A stretch of 64,000 nucleotides of DNA from positions 1 through 64,000 of the forward strand of contig JBBQTB010000012.1 of NCBI GenBank assembly GCA_038213375.1, given 5' to 3'. This DNA comes from JAAUTT01 sp038213375. GTDB lineage: Bacteria; Bacteroidota; Bacteroidia; Bacteroidales; JAAUTT01. The position numbers were made by a program, and so were the translations under genes. Below the pieces are notes generated by a model. That model worked only from the letters and a program-made list of their open reading frames with translations, ran no database searches and had not been told where the DNA came from. Below, one piece after another: positions 8,305 to 17,397 of this stretch. Each line of letters begins with the position of its first letter. Positions within the stretch are counted from its first letter, which is position 1.

Positions 8305-9201
8305 CTATCTTCCTCCCAAAATTATCAAACCAATTCCCACTAAGATTCCAATCAATATAAGACCTTTGCGCTTAACATTCTTATCTTTAAATATCAAAGC
8401 GCCTACTGTAAACGAAACTATCACTCCACCTCTGCGAACCGTCGATACAATTGCTATAAGCGAATCAGGATATGATAATGACCAGAAATAGACGAAATCG
8501 GCAATGGTTAACGTTAACCCGATTAAAATAATGGTATTTCTCCACAGAAAGGGATCGTAGTTTTTTCGGTTAGGGATCCAAACAAACAGAAGTAAGATTG
8601 TTGTAAGTGGCAACATATAAATGGAGAACCAGCTTTGCATGGCCATCCGGTCGAAATGGGCTACAAGGTATTTATCGTACAAGCCACTGATGGAACCAAT
8701 AATGGTAGAAAGTGTCATATACAATACCCATTTATTGGTGCGAAACGAGATACCTTCCTTTTTACCTGAAAGGGAAAACAGATAGTAAAATCCCATTGTA
8801 ACAATCAAGCCCGTCCACTGAAGCATATTCATCCGTTCGCCAAATATCAGGATAGCGCCTATCAGCGTCCATAATGGTCCTGATGAACGAATAGGTGAGA
8901 CAATGGTTATGGGTAAATGCTTCATTGCAAAATAAGCCAGTACCCAAGATGAACAAACAATTACCGACTTAATGAAAAAATGAATATGAGCCTCAAATGT
9001 TTGTGGTTTAATGTACCAGAACGCATTTGTCATGTCAGGATTGAAATGTGAAATAAGAATAAATGGGGAAACTATCGTGGCGCTTGTTAAGGTACTGAAA
9101 AATAGCACCGGAAGAACTGCATTGTTTTGTAATGAAAGCTTCTTAAAAACGTCATAAATACCCAGCAAAAATGCTGAGGCAACTGCCAATAATACCCACA
9201 T
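8305..9201 (-). CDS. EamA/DMT-superfamily transporter
   Basis: A 298-residue inner-membrane protein with about ten hydrophobic helices arranged as two EamA repeats (about 1-140 and 155-295), typical of drug/metabolite transporters. The second repeat has the usual VSTVRRGGVIVSFTVGALIFKD end (about 255-276) in which a conserved pattern precedes the last two helices. The substrate cannot be told from sequence. It could be cotranscribed with nothing visible: it has its own terminator and the next minus-strand gene (eanB) starts 350 bases further. A role in exporting or importing ergothioneine is conceivable only by proximity and is not supported by anything in the sequence. Confidence 0.82.
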   Translation of the reverse strand: MWVLLAVASAFLLGIYDVFKKLSLQNNAVLPVLFFSTLTSATIVSPFILISHFNPDMTNAFWYIKPQTFEAHIHFFIKSVIVCSSWVLAYFAMKHLPITIVSPIRSSGPLWTLIGAILIFGERMNMLQWTGLIVTMGFYYLFSLSGKKEGISFRTNKWVLYMTLSTIIGSISGLYDKYLVAHFDRMAMQSWFSIYMLPLTTILLLFVWIPNRKNYDPFLWRNTIILIGLTLTIADFVYFWSLSYPDSLIAIVSTVRRGGVIVSFTVGALIFKDKNVKRKGLILIGILVGIGLIILGGR

Positions 9202-9558
9202 ATTTTTATTTAAGGCAGTAAAGATAAGGAATTAATTGAAAGACAAAAGTCGTAACTAGTATGCAGTTGATTGGGAGAGTAGCCCTCTGAATTTATTTTT
9301 TATATTGAACTGCGGATTCACATTGATTTGTGTTATCAGCAAAAAGAAGGTAGCAAGAAAAGAGAAATGCGAAAATGATGGATACTAGTAATATATTATG
9401 CATCTGTTTGTTATTATATACATATCTTTAAAAAGCTTGTGTTAAATTATAAAAAAAAACACCTGTTATTCCGGAATTTATCTATTTTTGATGGCGATAC
9501 AAAATCCATCGGCAAACCTTTACAAAATGAACATCATAAAATATTAATATTGAATTAA
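9202..9558. other. Intergenic region between divergent genes
   Basis: 357 AT-rich bases. A plus-strand TATTTTTG element at 9483-9490 matches TAnnTTTG about 70 bases before the VTC-domain gene but lacks a clear upstream TTTG. No gene seen. Confidence 0.35.
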
Positions 9559-10317
9559 ATGTATTCTAAAAATGATAATTTCATAAAATTACTGGATAGT
9601 TTAGCATCTGTTTCTCTGCCCGAAATGGATTGTGTTAAACTTATGCATCGAATTGATACAAAGTATGTGTTTAATGCAATGTTGTTAGAGAAAATTATTG
9701 AACAATTACAGTCTTATTATAAGGTACTTACAATTAATGAGCATAAGGCATTTCCATATTCCACAACTTATTTCGATACACCTGATTTTGCTTTATATAA
9801 TCAACATCAAAACGGAAAACTAAATCGTTTCAAAATAAGATTCAGACGTTATGATGCTTTTGGAAATTCATTCATGGAAATAAAACTAAAGACTAATAAA
9901 CAGCAAACTCAAAAGAAGCGTATTGAAATAACAGGGAAAGATAATATATCGGATGATGCATTGAAAATGATTGAAACAGAAACAGGGTATAAATTTTCTG
10001 AGCTTCAGAAAACACTAGTTAATGAATTTGATCGCATTACATTAGTTAATAATGATTTTACTGAACGACTGACCTTCGATTTTAATCTAAGTTTTAAAAA
10101 TGAAAATAATAAGGAAGAGCTTTCAAACATTGTTATTGCAGAATTGAAACAAGATAAATATTCAAATATTTCCTCATTTCATTCCATTATGAAGAACCAA
10201 GGTATAAGAAAGCTTGGTGTAAGTAAATACTGCCTTGGGATGGTTTTGTTAAATCCCGATTTAAAATGGAATAGTTTCAAACCAAAAATGCTTCAGATAA
10301 AAAAAGCAGCCATATGA
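9559..10317 (+). CDS. VTC-domain protein (polyphosphate polymerase-like)
   Basis: A 252-residue protein of the VTC family, whose fold is the triphosphate-tunnel barrel of the yeast vacuolar polyphosphate polymerase Vtc4. Visible marks include MHRIDTKYVFN (about 29-39), TTYFDTPDFALYNQHQNGK (about 74-92), the basic strand KIRFRRY, EIKLKTNK with alternating charged residues, and IAELKQDK near 195. These charged strands line the tunnel in the family. There is no membrane segment. Its stop overlaps the start of a DUF4956 membrane protein by four bases (ATGA), so the two are translationally coupled. In bacteria this pair is common, often with CotH-type proteins; actual substrate in bacteria is not established from sequence. 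Confidence 0.85.
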   Translation: MYSKNDNFIKLLDSLASVSLPEMDCVKLMHRIDTKYVFNAMLLEKIIEQLQSYYKVLTINEHKAFPYSTTYFDTPDFALYNQHQNGKLNRFKIRFRRYDAFGNSFMEIKLKTNKQQTQKKRIEITGKDNISDDALKMIETETGYKFSELQKTLVNEFDRITLVNNDFTERLTFDFNLSFKNENNKEELSNIVIAELKQDKYSNISSFHSIMKNQGIRKLGVSKYCLGMVLLNPDLKWNSFKPKMLQIKKAAI

Positions 10318-10982
10318 ACCTGATTAAAATATTCGACATTGAATTCATTAATGTTCAAAGTTTTTTAGCCTTAATTACTCATTTTCTTCTTAATTCAATT
10401 GCATTAGTTATAATTGTCAGGTATTTATATTATCCAAAAACGAAACGAAAGGATTATCTGTTTACCTATTTTTTAATAGGATCTCTTATCTTTTTGATGT
10501 GTTATCTGCTTGCAAATGTTCAGCTTCAGCTGGGTTTTGCTCTTGGCTTATTTGCTGTTTTTGGCATTATTCGTTATCGTACTGATGCAGTCCCGATTAA
10601 GGAAATGACTTATCTTTTCATTGTGATAGGACTTTCAGTAATAAATGCATTATCGGGCACGAATGTGAGTATTGTTAATCTCTTGTTTACAAACTTTGCA
10701 ATTATTGCCATCACCTATGGGTTGGAACGATTATGGTTATTAAAACACGAGAGTAGCAAGATTATAGTTTATGAGAAAATTAATTTAATTAAGCCAGAAA
10801 ACTACGATCTACTTCTCGAAGATTTAAAGAGACGAACTGGAATTAGTATCACCCGGTTTGAAATTGGACGCATTGATTTTCTTCGTGATACAACCAGAAT
10901 AAAGATTTATTATTATGAAACAGACGATATTGCTGGGTTTTCCGGCAGCAGTGATAATTGGAAAAGCTCAGAGGATTTTTAA
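10314..10982 (+). CDS. DUF4956 membrane protein
   Basis: A 222-residue protein with three or four N-terminal membrane helices (about residues 15-125) and a C-terminal cytoplasmic part. The segment LGFALGLFAVFGIIRYRTDA (about 79-98) with FGIIRYRT is the typical DUF4956 signature. It overlaps the upstream VTC-domain gene by four bases. By association it is the membrane partner of the VTC-domain protein, perhaps in making or moving a polyphosphate-like polymer, but the function of the family is unproven. Confidence 0.85.
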   Translation: MNLIKIFDIEFINVQSFLALITHFLLNSIALVIIVRYLYYPKTKRKDYLFTYFLIGSLIFLMCYLLANVQLQLGFALGLFAVFGIIRYRTDAVPIKEMTYLFIVIGLSVINALSGTNVSIVNLLFTNFAIIAITYGLERLWLLKHESSKIIVYEKINLIKPENYDLLLEDLKRRTGISITRFEIGRIDFLRDTTRIKIYYYETDDIAGFSGSSDNWKSSEDF

Positions 10983-11085
10983 AATAAAAAAATGAAAAAC
11001 AGTTGAAATATGATTGAAATAAAATTAAAATATTTCCATTTATTTCTATTTAATTCCATTTATAACTTGAAATAAACAAAAGTAT

Positions 11086-12471
11086 ATGTTAACTGTAGAA
11101 AAAATTGGCGGAACATCCATGTCTTCCTTTCACGATGTTCTCAAAAATATCATTATTGGGCACAGAAAACTAGTAGATTACAATAATCGCATTTTTGTAG
11201 TTTCTGCGTATAAAAATGTTACCAACTGGCTTTTGGAACATAAAAAAACCGGAGAACCGGGCATTTATGTTAAATTTCTGAATAATGATAATTATGAGGT
11301 CGCACTTGATGAATTACTTGATAAACTTAAGATCATTAATCGTATTTATGCCGACATTAAACTTGATCAGGATTTGGCAGATTCGTTTATTTGCGACCGA
11401 ATAGCTAAGGCAAAAAAATTTTTAAAGGGAATGGGGCAGGTAATTGCATCAGGATATGTTGATAAGCAAAATATTTATCAGGCTGCCAGGGAAATTCTTT
11501 CATCAATTGGTGAAGTTCATTCGGCATTCAATTCCGTTAATATACTAAATAATAACGGCATTCACTCAACATTGGTTGATTTGTGCGGTTTTGACGATTC
11601 AGAATCATTGACAATTGATCAACGTATTCATAAACAATTCAGTGGTATCGATTTTTCCAAAACTATCGTAATTGCAACCGGTTATACTAAAGGCACTGAG
11701 GGAATTATGCGTGCTTTTGATCGCGGTTATTCCGAAGTTACTTTTTCTAAAATTGCAGTAGAAGTGAAAGCAAATGAAGCGATTATTCATAAGGAATTTC
11801 ATCTTTCATCTGCCGATCCTAAAATTGTAGGAGTAAATAAATCGATCCCTGTCGGGCATACTAATTTTATTGTTGCTGATCAGCTTGCCGATATTGGTAT
11901 GGAGGCAATCCATCCCAAAGCCTCTAAACCGCTTGAAATGGCCAATATCAATATTCGCATTAAAAATACTTTCGAACCAGAGCATGAAGGAACGTTAATC
12001 ACAAAGGGTTATGTAGGTAAAGAGTCAAAAGTTGAAATAGTTTCAGGGTCAAATAAAGTGGTTGCTATTGAAGTTCACGATCCAATGATGGTGGGAGAGA
12101 GTGGGTTCGATTTGAGCATTATGCAGTATTACAAAAAGCATAATATCAGTTATATATTAAAATCTACCAACGCAAATTGTATTACCACTGTTATTTGGGA
12201 TAATCATAAGGTAGCTCCTTTGGTGGAAGATTTAAATGCTAATTTTTACGAAGTTATTGTAAAACCTATGGCCTTGGTATGTGCGATGGGCACAAATATT
12301 GCCAAACCTGGTATCCTCGCTAAGGCTTCAACGGCTTTATTTGAAAATAATATCAATATTGAATGTTTTTCTCAATCATTACGTCAGGTAAATATGCAGT
12401 TTGTAATTAGTCGCGACAGTTACGAGAAGGCCATTATAGCTCTGAACGATGCTCTTTGTTTTAAGAAATAA
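11086..12471 (+). CDS. Aspartate kinase of the ectoine type (Ask_Ect-like)
   Basis: A 461-residue cytoplasmic kinase that phosphorylates L-aspartate, the first step to diaminopimelate, lysine, threonine and methionine, or to ectoine. The amino acid kinase domain starts KIGGTSM (about 6-12); ATGYTKGTEGIMRAFDRGYSE (about 198-218) includes the catalytic and nucleotide-binding region; HPKASKPLEMANI lies near 280. Two ACT domains fill the C-terminal third, the last starting ALVCAMGTNIAKPGI near 397. The divergent kinase segment matches the specialised aspartate kinase found with ectABC in other bacteria. No ectoine gene is nearby, so here it may be a general aspartate kinase. Confidence 0.83.
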   Translation: MLTVEKIGGTSMSSFHDVLKNIIIGHRKLVDYNNRIFVVSAYKNVTNWLLEHKKTGEPGIYVKFLNNDNYEVALDELLDKLKIINRIYADIKLDQDLADSFICDRIAKAKKFLKGMGQVIASGYVDKQNIYQAAREILSSIGEVHSAFNSVNILNNNGIHSTLVDLCGFDDSESLTIDQRIHKQFSGIDFSKTIVIATGYTKGTEGIMRAFDRGYSEVTFSKIAVEVKANEAIIHKEFHLSSADPKIVGVNKSIPVGHTNFIVADQLADIGMEAIHPKASKPLEMANINIRIKNTFEPEHEGTLITKGYVGKESKVEIVSGSNKVVAIEVHDPMMVGESGFDLSIMQYYKKHNISYILKSTNANCITTVIWDNHKVAPLVEDLNANFYEVIVKPMALVCAMGTNIAKPGILAKASTALFENNINIECFSQSLRQVNMQFVISRDSYEKAIIALNDALCFKK

Positions 12472-12530
12472 AAATGCTCCTATCCGCTTTATTATCCATA
12501 ATAGCAGCAAATTTCGACCTTTAAATTATA

Positions 12531-12566
12531 AAAAAAGTCTGGCAGGACTTTTGAATCACTGCCAGC
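12531..12566 (-). terminator. Terminator of the rhamnose operon
   Basis: A stem of CTGGCAG (12539-12545) with CTGCCAG (12559-12565); on the minus strand it is followed by a run of T. It lies directly after the rhaA stop. A closely similar hairpin occurs near 32967. Confidence 0.7.
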
Positions 12567-12583
12567 TTGAATGTTAGTTTTCA

Positions 12584-13849
12584 TTATCGTTTGGAAAGCA
12601 CTTCTGTTTCGTATTTAACAACTTCCGCAACGTAATCGTCGTTTACAGGAACGTTGTTAATGAGGCAGTAGTAGTCATAAACAGCTCCAAATGGCTTGGT
12701 TTTCATTAATTCAAGCATTGCCAGACGCTCGAAGTTTTTTCCTGTTTCTTCAAAAACTTTAAGTTTTTCGGTAGGCTCCAATAAAGCAAACAGAAAGGCC
12801 AATTGTGCTGATCGGGTGCCAATCAGATAAGCGCCTATGCGGTTTATGCTTGCATCGAAATAATCGAGTCCAACTTTAACGCGGTTAATGGCTTTGCAAC
12901 GAACTATTTCCTGAGTAATCAGTTGAATTTCGTCGTTGAAAATTACCACATGGTCGCTGTCCCAACGCACACCACGGGTTACATGTAATAATATTTCGTC
13001 GAGAAACTGAAGACATGACGAAATTTTATCACCAACCTGCTCAGTAGGATGGAAGTGACCATTGTCAAGGGTGATCAATTTGTTGTTTTTAATCGCGTAG
13101 CCGAGATAAAATTCATGAGAACCAACAACCATCGCTTCGGAGCCAATTCCGAAAAGTTTGCATTCGATGGCGTCTTTTAGGTATTCTTTGGGATATTCAA
13201 TACTAAAAATTTCGTCGAGTGATTTTTTTAATAAGGTTCGATGAGCATTGCGATCTACCGGAACATCTTTTGAACCATCGGGAATCCAAATATTATGTAC
13301 CGTTGGAGTACCTAATTGTTTACCCATTTCGGCTGCAATTTTCCGGCATCGCTTTGTATGCTCTACCCAGAATTTTCGGTATTTTTCGTTCTTACTCGAC
13401 AATGTAAAGCCATCATTAGCATATGGATGTGAAAAACAAGTGCAATTAAAATCAATTCCGATTCCTAATTTTCCTGCCCAATCGATCCAACTTTGAAAGT
13501 GTTTTACTTCAATCTGGTCACGATCAACCCGTTCATTTTTAAAATCACCATATATTGCATGAAGATTTAAACGTTGTTTGCCGGGAAGAAGACTCATTAC
13601 CTTTTCAATATCGGTACGAAGCTGTGCTATGGTTTTTGCTTTGCCCGGATAATTTCCGGTTACCTGAATTCCACCACCACCCAGCACAGCATCAGGTGTT
13701 TCAAAACCCCCAACATCGTCGGCTTGCCAGCAGTGCAAGCTAATCTGAACTTGATCGAGTTGTTTTAATGCATGGTCGGTATCAATTCCCATTGCTGCAT
13801 ATTGCTCTTTTGCAAATGCATACGCCTTTTCAATTACTTCTTTTTTCAT
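12584..13849 (-). CDS. rhaA: L-rhamnose isomerase
   Basis: A 421-residue cytoplasmic enzyme that interconverts L-rhamnose and L-rhamnulose using divalent metal. It has the length and features of the E. coli RhaA type: ISLHCWQADDVGGFE (about 36-50), GGGGIQVTGNYPGK, LNLHAIYGD, DFNCTCFSHPYA, HNIWIPDGSKD (about 185-195), LGYAIKNNKLITLDNGHFHPTE (about 249-270) and RWDSDHVV. These hold the metal-binding Glu, Asp and His residues of the family. It is the last gene of a rhaT-rhaM-rhaA operon and is followed by a terminator. Rhamnulokinase and rhamnulose-1-phosphate aldolase are not in the window. Confidence 0.95.
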   Translation of the reverse strand: MKKEVIEKAYAFAKEQYAAMGIDTDHALKQLDQVQISLHCWQADDVGGFETPDAVLGGGGIQVTGNYPGKAKTIAQLRTDIEKVMSLLPGKQRLNLHAIYGDFKNERVDRDQIEVKHFQSWIDWAGKLGIGIDFNCTCFSHPYANDGFTLSSKNEKYRKFWVEHTKRCRKIAAEMGKQLGTPTVHNIWIPDGSKDVPVDRNAHRTLLKKSLDEIFSIEYPKEYLKDAIECKLFGIGSEAMVVGSHEFYLGYAIKNNKLITLDNGHFHPTEQVGDKISSCLQFLDEILLHVTRGVRWDSDHVVIFNDEIQLITQEIVRCKAINRVKVGLDYFDASINRIGAYLIGTRSAQLAFLFALLEPTEKLKVFEETGKNFERLAMLELMKTKPFGAVYDYYCLINNVPVNDDYVAEVVKYETEVLSKR

Positions 13850-13867
13850 AGTGTTTGTCTTATATAG

Positions 13868-14182
13868 TTAATCCATGTGAAATACTTTTTCTAAATTCAC
13901 TGAAACCGGAGAATTATCCGGGTTTGTCTCCATAATATCGGCCATGTAAGCCCACCATTTCTGAACCAGCGGGTTCTTACCCAAGTCTTGTGATGAGTTA
14001 TCTCCTTCGAGGTATTGAACACCAAAAAGGATATTGGTTTCCTCATCCAGAAAAATTGAGTAATCGCGAATACCGGATTCTTCAAGCAGGGCTTTCAATT
14101 CCGGCCATATGGTATCGTGTCTGCGCTTATATTCCTCTAAAAAACCAGGCTTTAAATTCATCTTAAAAGCAACTTTTTCCAT
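13868..14182 (-). CDS. rhaM: L-rhamnose mutarotase
   Basis: A 104-residue enzyme that interconverts alpha and beta anomers of L-rhamnose, feeding the isomerase. The catalytic His22 (RRHDTIWPEL) and the tryptophan pair at 76-77 (QKWW) occupy the same positions as in E. coli RhaM as I recall. Length matches the family. It lies between rhaT and rhaA, with gaps of 10 and 18 bases. Confidence 0.93.
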   Translation of the reverse strand: MEKVAFKMNLKPGFLEEYKRRHDTIWPELKALLEESGIRDYSIFLDEETNILFGVQYLEGDNSSQDLGKNPLVQKWWAYMADIMETNPDNSPVSVNLEKVFHMD

Positions 14183-14192
14183 ATAACAATGT

Positions 14193-15221
14193 TTAATTGA
14201 ATTTTACAACAAAAGTGGATAAAATCAACAATACTAAACCAATAACAAGCAACGCAATGGTTTTAGGGCCAGCTCCTTGCCATTCGTTAAGGAGGATACC
14301 CCAGATATTACTGAATGCAATGTTCATGGACATAAGAATGCTCCAGGCAAAGGCCACCATAGTTGCGGGTAGCAGACTTTCGCCCATTCCCATGAAAAAA
14401 AACTGCATATACCATAAAGTACCGCCTAAAGCAGAAAAGACGAGGTTATTTATCAGAACCGGCGTGGAAACCGAAAGATAATCTTTACCTGTTCCGTTTT
14501 TAATATTTAGAAATACACAATATATGAGGTTTGTAAAAAACCCTCCCATAGTCACAAACAAAATCACCGGATTTTTTGCGAACAATGCTTTCGTGCCCAA
14601 ATTTAAGGCAGCTTCCTGAATGGGTTTGCCGGCAGTTAGGCCAAAATTAAAGCAGGCGCTCATCACACCGGCCAGTATGGCAATAAGAATTCCCTTTTTC
14701 AATGCAAATTCCTTAACTGCCGCTTTTCTTTCAGCTTCGGACATATTTTTGCTTTTAAGGCCTGCAGCAAATCCGATAATAGCAATACCGGCAATACTTA
14801 CCGAAATACCCACCATCATAAGGATTCCTGCTTTGTCTGCAAACAGATTTTGTCCGGCTACCATCGGTGGAACCAATGTTCCGATACCGGCACATAACCC
14901 CAAAGCTATCGACTGACCAAGAGCCACTCCAAGATAACGCATACTCAATCCGAAAGTTAGGCCGCCAACACCCCATAATGCACCATAAAATATGGCCAGC
15001 CATTTTGAGGAAGCCGGAGCTTGCGCGATAATTGAATAAAGTGTGCCAGATGGCACAGTAAGCCAAGCAAACAATAGCGGTACAATAATCCAGGAAAAGA
15101 TGCCCTGAACAAGCCAATACGATTCCCACGACCAACCTTTAACTTTCTTGATTGGAACATAAAAACTGGCAGCGCAAATACTGCCAATAGCCATTAATAC
15201 AATACTAAGCAGCGAATTCAT
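14193..15221 (-). CDS. rhaT: L-rhamnose/proton symporter RhaT
   Basis: A 342-residue membrane protein with ten hydrophobic helices, of the RhaT family within the drug/metabolite transporter superfamily. The start (VPIKKVKGWSWESYWLVQGIFSW, residues about 22-44) and LWGVGGLTFGLSMRYLGVALGQ are highly characteristic of RhaT. It is the first gene of the rhamnose operon. A good promoter lies about 50 bases upstream, at 15271-15302. No rhamnose regulator is encoded close by. Confidence 0.93.
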   Translation of the reverse strand: MNSLLSIVLMAIGSICAASFYVPIKKVKGWSWESYWLVQGIFSWIIVPLLFAWLTVPSGTLYSIIAQAPASSKWLAIFYGALWGVGGLTFGLSMRYLGVALGQSIALGLCAGIGTLVPPMVAGQNLFADKAGILMMVGISVSIAGIAIIGFAAGLKSKNMSEAERKAAVKEFALKKGILIAILAGVMSACFNFGLTAGKPIQEAALNLGTKALFAKNPVILFVTMGGFFTNLIYCVFLNIKNGTGKDYLSVSTPVLINNLVFSALGGTLWYMQFFFMGMGESLLPATMVAFAWSILMSMNIAFSNIWGILLNEWQGAGPKTIALLVIGLVLLILSTFVVKFN

Positions 15222-15270
15222 AGGTGATTAAGATTTTAGTGGTTAGTTAATTTATTAGTTTATAGTTCAT

Positions 15271-15302
15271 CAAATATAGGACAGGTTATTGGTTCTGTCA
15301 AT
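15271..15302 (-). promoter_or_regulatory. Candidate promoter of the rhaTMA operon
   Basis: On the minus strand: ATTG (15302-15299), 20 bases, then TATATTTG (15278-15271), fitting the Bacteroidetes pattern TTTG-N19-TAnnTTTG. A short inverted repeat ACAG-N10-CTGT (15281-15298) fills the spacer and could be an operator. Confidence 0.6.
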
Positions 15303-15443
15303 AAACAATTTGCTCAAAAAAATACACAAAATGATATTTGTTGATCGTGGATTGTGCATAAATAAATTAAATCTTTTGACTATTCTATGTCCAAAGAAAT
15401 TTTATCTGCTTAAAAACTAGCGTTATGTTTAAACAATTTGTAA

Positions 15444-17318
15444 TTACTTATCTATTTTTAAATTTTCAGTAATATCCTTTATATAATTTCCGGACACCCT
15501 GGTTTTTGGAACTTTGGCCTCAAACCAGTTATTTAGCGGCCAGTCGATGCATAAACCATGCATGTAGTTATAAGTAGCTTTTCGCAATCCATCACCAAAT
15601 ATATTTAAGTCAATATTTTGATTATCAGTAAAAGCGATTTCATTGTTAGCGAATGATCCTTGTGATGACTCAATTAATGTTGCACCATAATTTTCGGGGT
15701 TTTTACCTGACGGGCTATGAACTGTCATCGCATACCGATGCCAGAATGCCGATTGTATCATTTTATGTTCAAAGAGTTGCCTCACAATTTCCAAAGAGTC
15801 AATAGTTTCCTGAATAGTTTCGGAGGGGAACCCATACATAAGATAAGCATGCACCATAATTCCGCTTTGGGTAAGATGGAATGCCGACGAAGTAGCCTGT
15901 TCAATGGTCACCCCTTTATTCATTAATTTTAACAGTCGGTTCGATGCAACTTCAATACCTCCGGACACTGCAATACATCCTGCTGTTGAAATTATTGAAC
16001 ATAGTTTAGCATCGAATGCTTTTTCAAACCGGATGTTTGTCCACCAACTGATATTCAGTTTTCTATGGATAATTTCTTGGGATAGTTCCCGTAAAATTTT
16101 AGGTGGCGCTGCCTCATCTACAAAATGAAACCCTGTTGTATTGGTTTGGGTAATTACTTCTTCAATTCGATCGGCCAGAATAGTTACCGCAAGAGGCTCG
16201 TAATCGCAAATGTATGGTAACGAGGTGTCACAAAATGCACATTTTGCCCAATAGCATCCTTTTGCCAGAGTAAGTTTGTTCCATCGCCCGTCACTCCAAA
16301 GTTTGTGCATTGGATTAGCCATCTCTATTAGCGAAATATATTGTTTTAGTGGTAAGTCGGAGTAATCAGGACTTCCACTTTCCGAGAATGGAATTCGAAA
16401 TGTACTGTCCTTTCCTCTTAAAACAACCTTTCCTGAATTATCTTTAATAAATGTCTTAACTAGTTCATCTTTATTAGTTTGAAGATGTTCAATGAGTTTT
16501 AATATTCCAGGTTCGCCATTATCTAGTATAACGTAATCAACATAATTGAATACAGATGGGTCAGCAAGATCACGTAGTTCAGTGCTTACATATCCGCCAC
16601 CCCAAGCTATTTTTATTTGCGGGTACTTTGTTTTGATATATTGTCCACATTTGAGTGCACCATAAAGGTTTCCAGGAAAAGGAATACTAAAACCTAATAA
16701 ATCGGGCCTCCAAAGGAGTAATTTCTTATCAAAAATTTCCAGCATCATGGCATCAATGAAATTTGTTTCTTTGCCAAGAGCATTTTCGAGAGGAGAAAAA
16801 TCAGCAGCAAATAAACTCAAATGTTCGGCATATCTACCCAGTTCAAAATTAGGGCTAATGGTTTCGCGAATAAAGTCGGTCAGATCTTCAATATACAGAG
16901 TAGCCAGATGTCGCGCTCTATCAGTAAATCCAAGATTTCCGAAGGCCCAGTGCAGGTCTGCAATGGTTTTGAAACGAGAAGCTTCCGGCAGAAAATTTCT
17001 TGTACAAATGCGGGTTGCAAGAGTCATATCTTCACCATGCAGAAATTTCATTACAACATCGATGGTATTAATATAATGTTGGTGCTGAGTAAAAATATGG
17101 CGGATATTTTTTGAGGTTTTTTTCTCGAAAATATGTTCGGCGTGTTGAAAGATACTTTCAAGTGATTTTCGCGTAAAAATTCTGTTTACCAATTCAATTC
17201 CCAAATCAGCCTGATGGACATTGTAATTTTTCGTTTTCAGAAAACCTTGTAAATACGCTGTTGCTGGGTATGGTGTGTTTAATTGCGTTAATGGCGGTGT
17301 GATCAATAATATGTTCAT
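15444..17318 (-). CDS. Radical SAM protein with N-terminal B12-binding-like domain, CX4CX2C cluster motif
   Basis: A protein of about 624 residues. I start it at the inner Met (17318), since NILLITPPLTQ is the usual first strand of the cobalamin-binding-like domain; a Met five codons earlier (17333) is possible. The N-terminal half resembles a B12-binding fold (WGGGYVSTELR near 240) but the cobalamin-ligating DxHxxG motif is not evident. The radical SAM domain starts near residue 355 with KGCYWAKCAFCD, that is CX4CX2C rather than the standard CX3CX2C; GGIE and HAYLMYGFPSET follow in the order expected for the barrel. The SAM cluster is therefore probably present with altered spacing. Substrate unknown. 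It is divergent from aguB, with an 80-base gap. Confidence 0.78.
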   Translation of the reverse strand: MNILLITPPLTQLNTPYPATAYLQGFLKTKNYNVHQADLGIELVNRIFTRKSLESIFQHAEHIFEKKTSKNIRHIFTQHQHYINTIDVVMKFLHGEDMTLATRICTRNFLPEASRFKTIADLHWAFGNLGFTDRARHLATLYIEDLTDFIRETISPNFELGRYAEHLSLFAADFSPLENALGKETNFIDAMMLEIFDKKLLLWRPDLLGFSIPFPGNLYGALKCGQYIKTKYPQIKIAWGGGYVSTELRDLADPSVFNYVDYVILDNGEPGILKLIEHLQTNKDELVKTFIKDNSGKVVLRGKDSTFRIPFSESGSPDYSDLPLKQYISLIEMANPMHKLWSDGRWNKLTLAKGCYWAKCAFCDTSLPYICDYEPLAVTILADRIEEVITQTNTTGFHFVDEAAPPKILRELSQEIIHRKLNISWWTNIRFEKAFDAKLCSIISTAGCIAVSGGIEVASNRLLKLMNKGVTIEQATSSAFHLTQSGIMVHAYLMYGFPSETIQETIDSLEIVRQLFEHKMIQSAFWHRYAMTVHSPSGKNPENYGATLIESSQGSFANNEIAFTDNQNIDLNIFGDGLRKATYNYMHGLCIDWPLNNWFEAKVPKTRVSGNYIKDITENLKIDK

Positions 17319-17371
17319 AATGGGATAATTCATACAGTAAAAATAGTTGATTTTGCTTTAGAAAAATCACG

Positions 17372-17379
17372 TAAATTTG
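17372..17379 (+). promoter_or_regulatory. Promoter -7 element of aguB
   Basis: TAAATTTG matches TAnnTTTG exactly and lies 19 bases before the ATG at 17398; a TTG is present at 17347-17349. The element overlaps the alternative TTG start at 17377, arguing for the ATG. Confidence 0.6.
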
Positions 17380-17397
17380 TTGTCAAAATTATTCAAT

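Noticed and set aside
8305..9201. EamA transporter as an ergothioneine transporter
   Set aside because: It has its own terminator, is 350 bases from eanB and nothing in the sequence hints at the substrate.
10983..11085. Possible lysine-type riboswitch before the aspartate kinase gene
   Set aside because: The 100-base leader is AT-rich with simple repeats (ATTTCCATTTATTTC) and shows none of the conserved lysine-riboswitch helices.
14755..15135. 126-codon minus-strand frame over the rhaT gene
   Set aside because: It is a shifted frame of rhaT, which has clear family similarity over its whole length.
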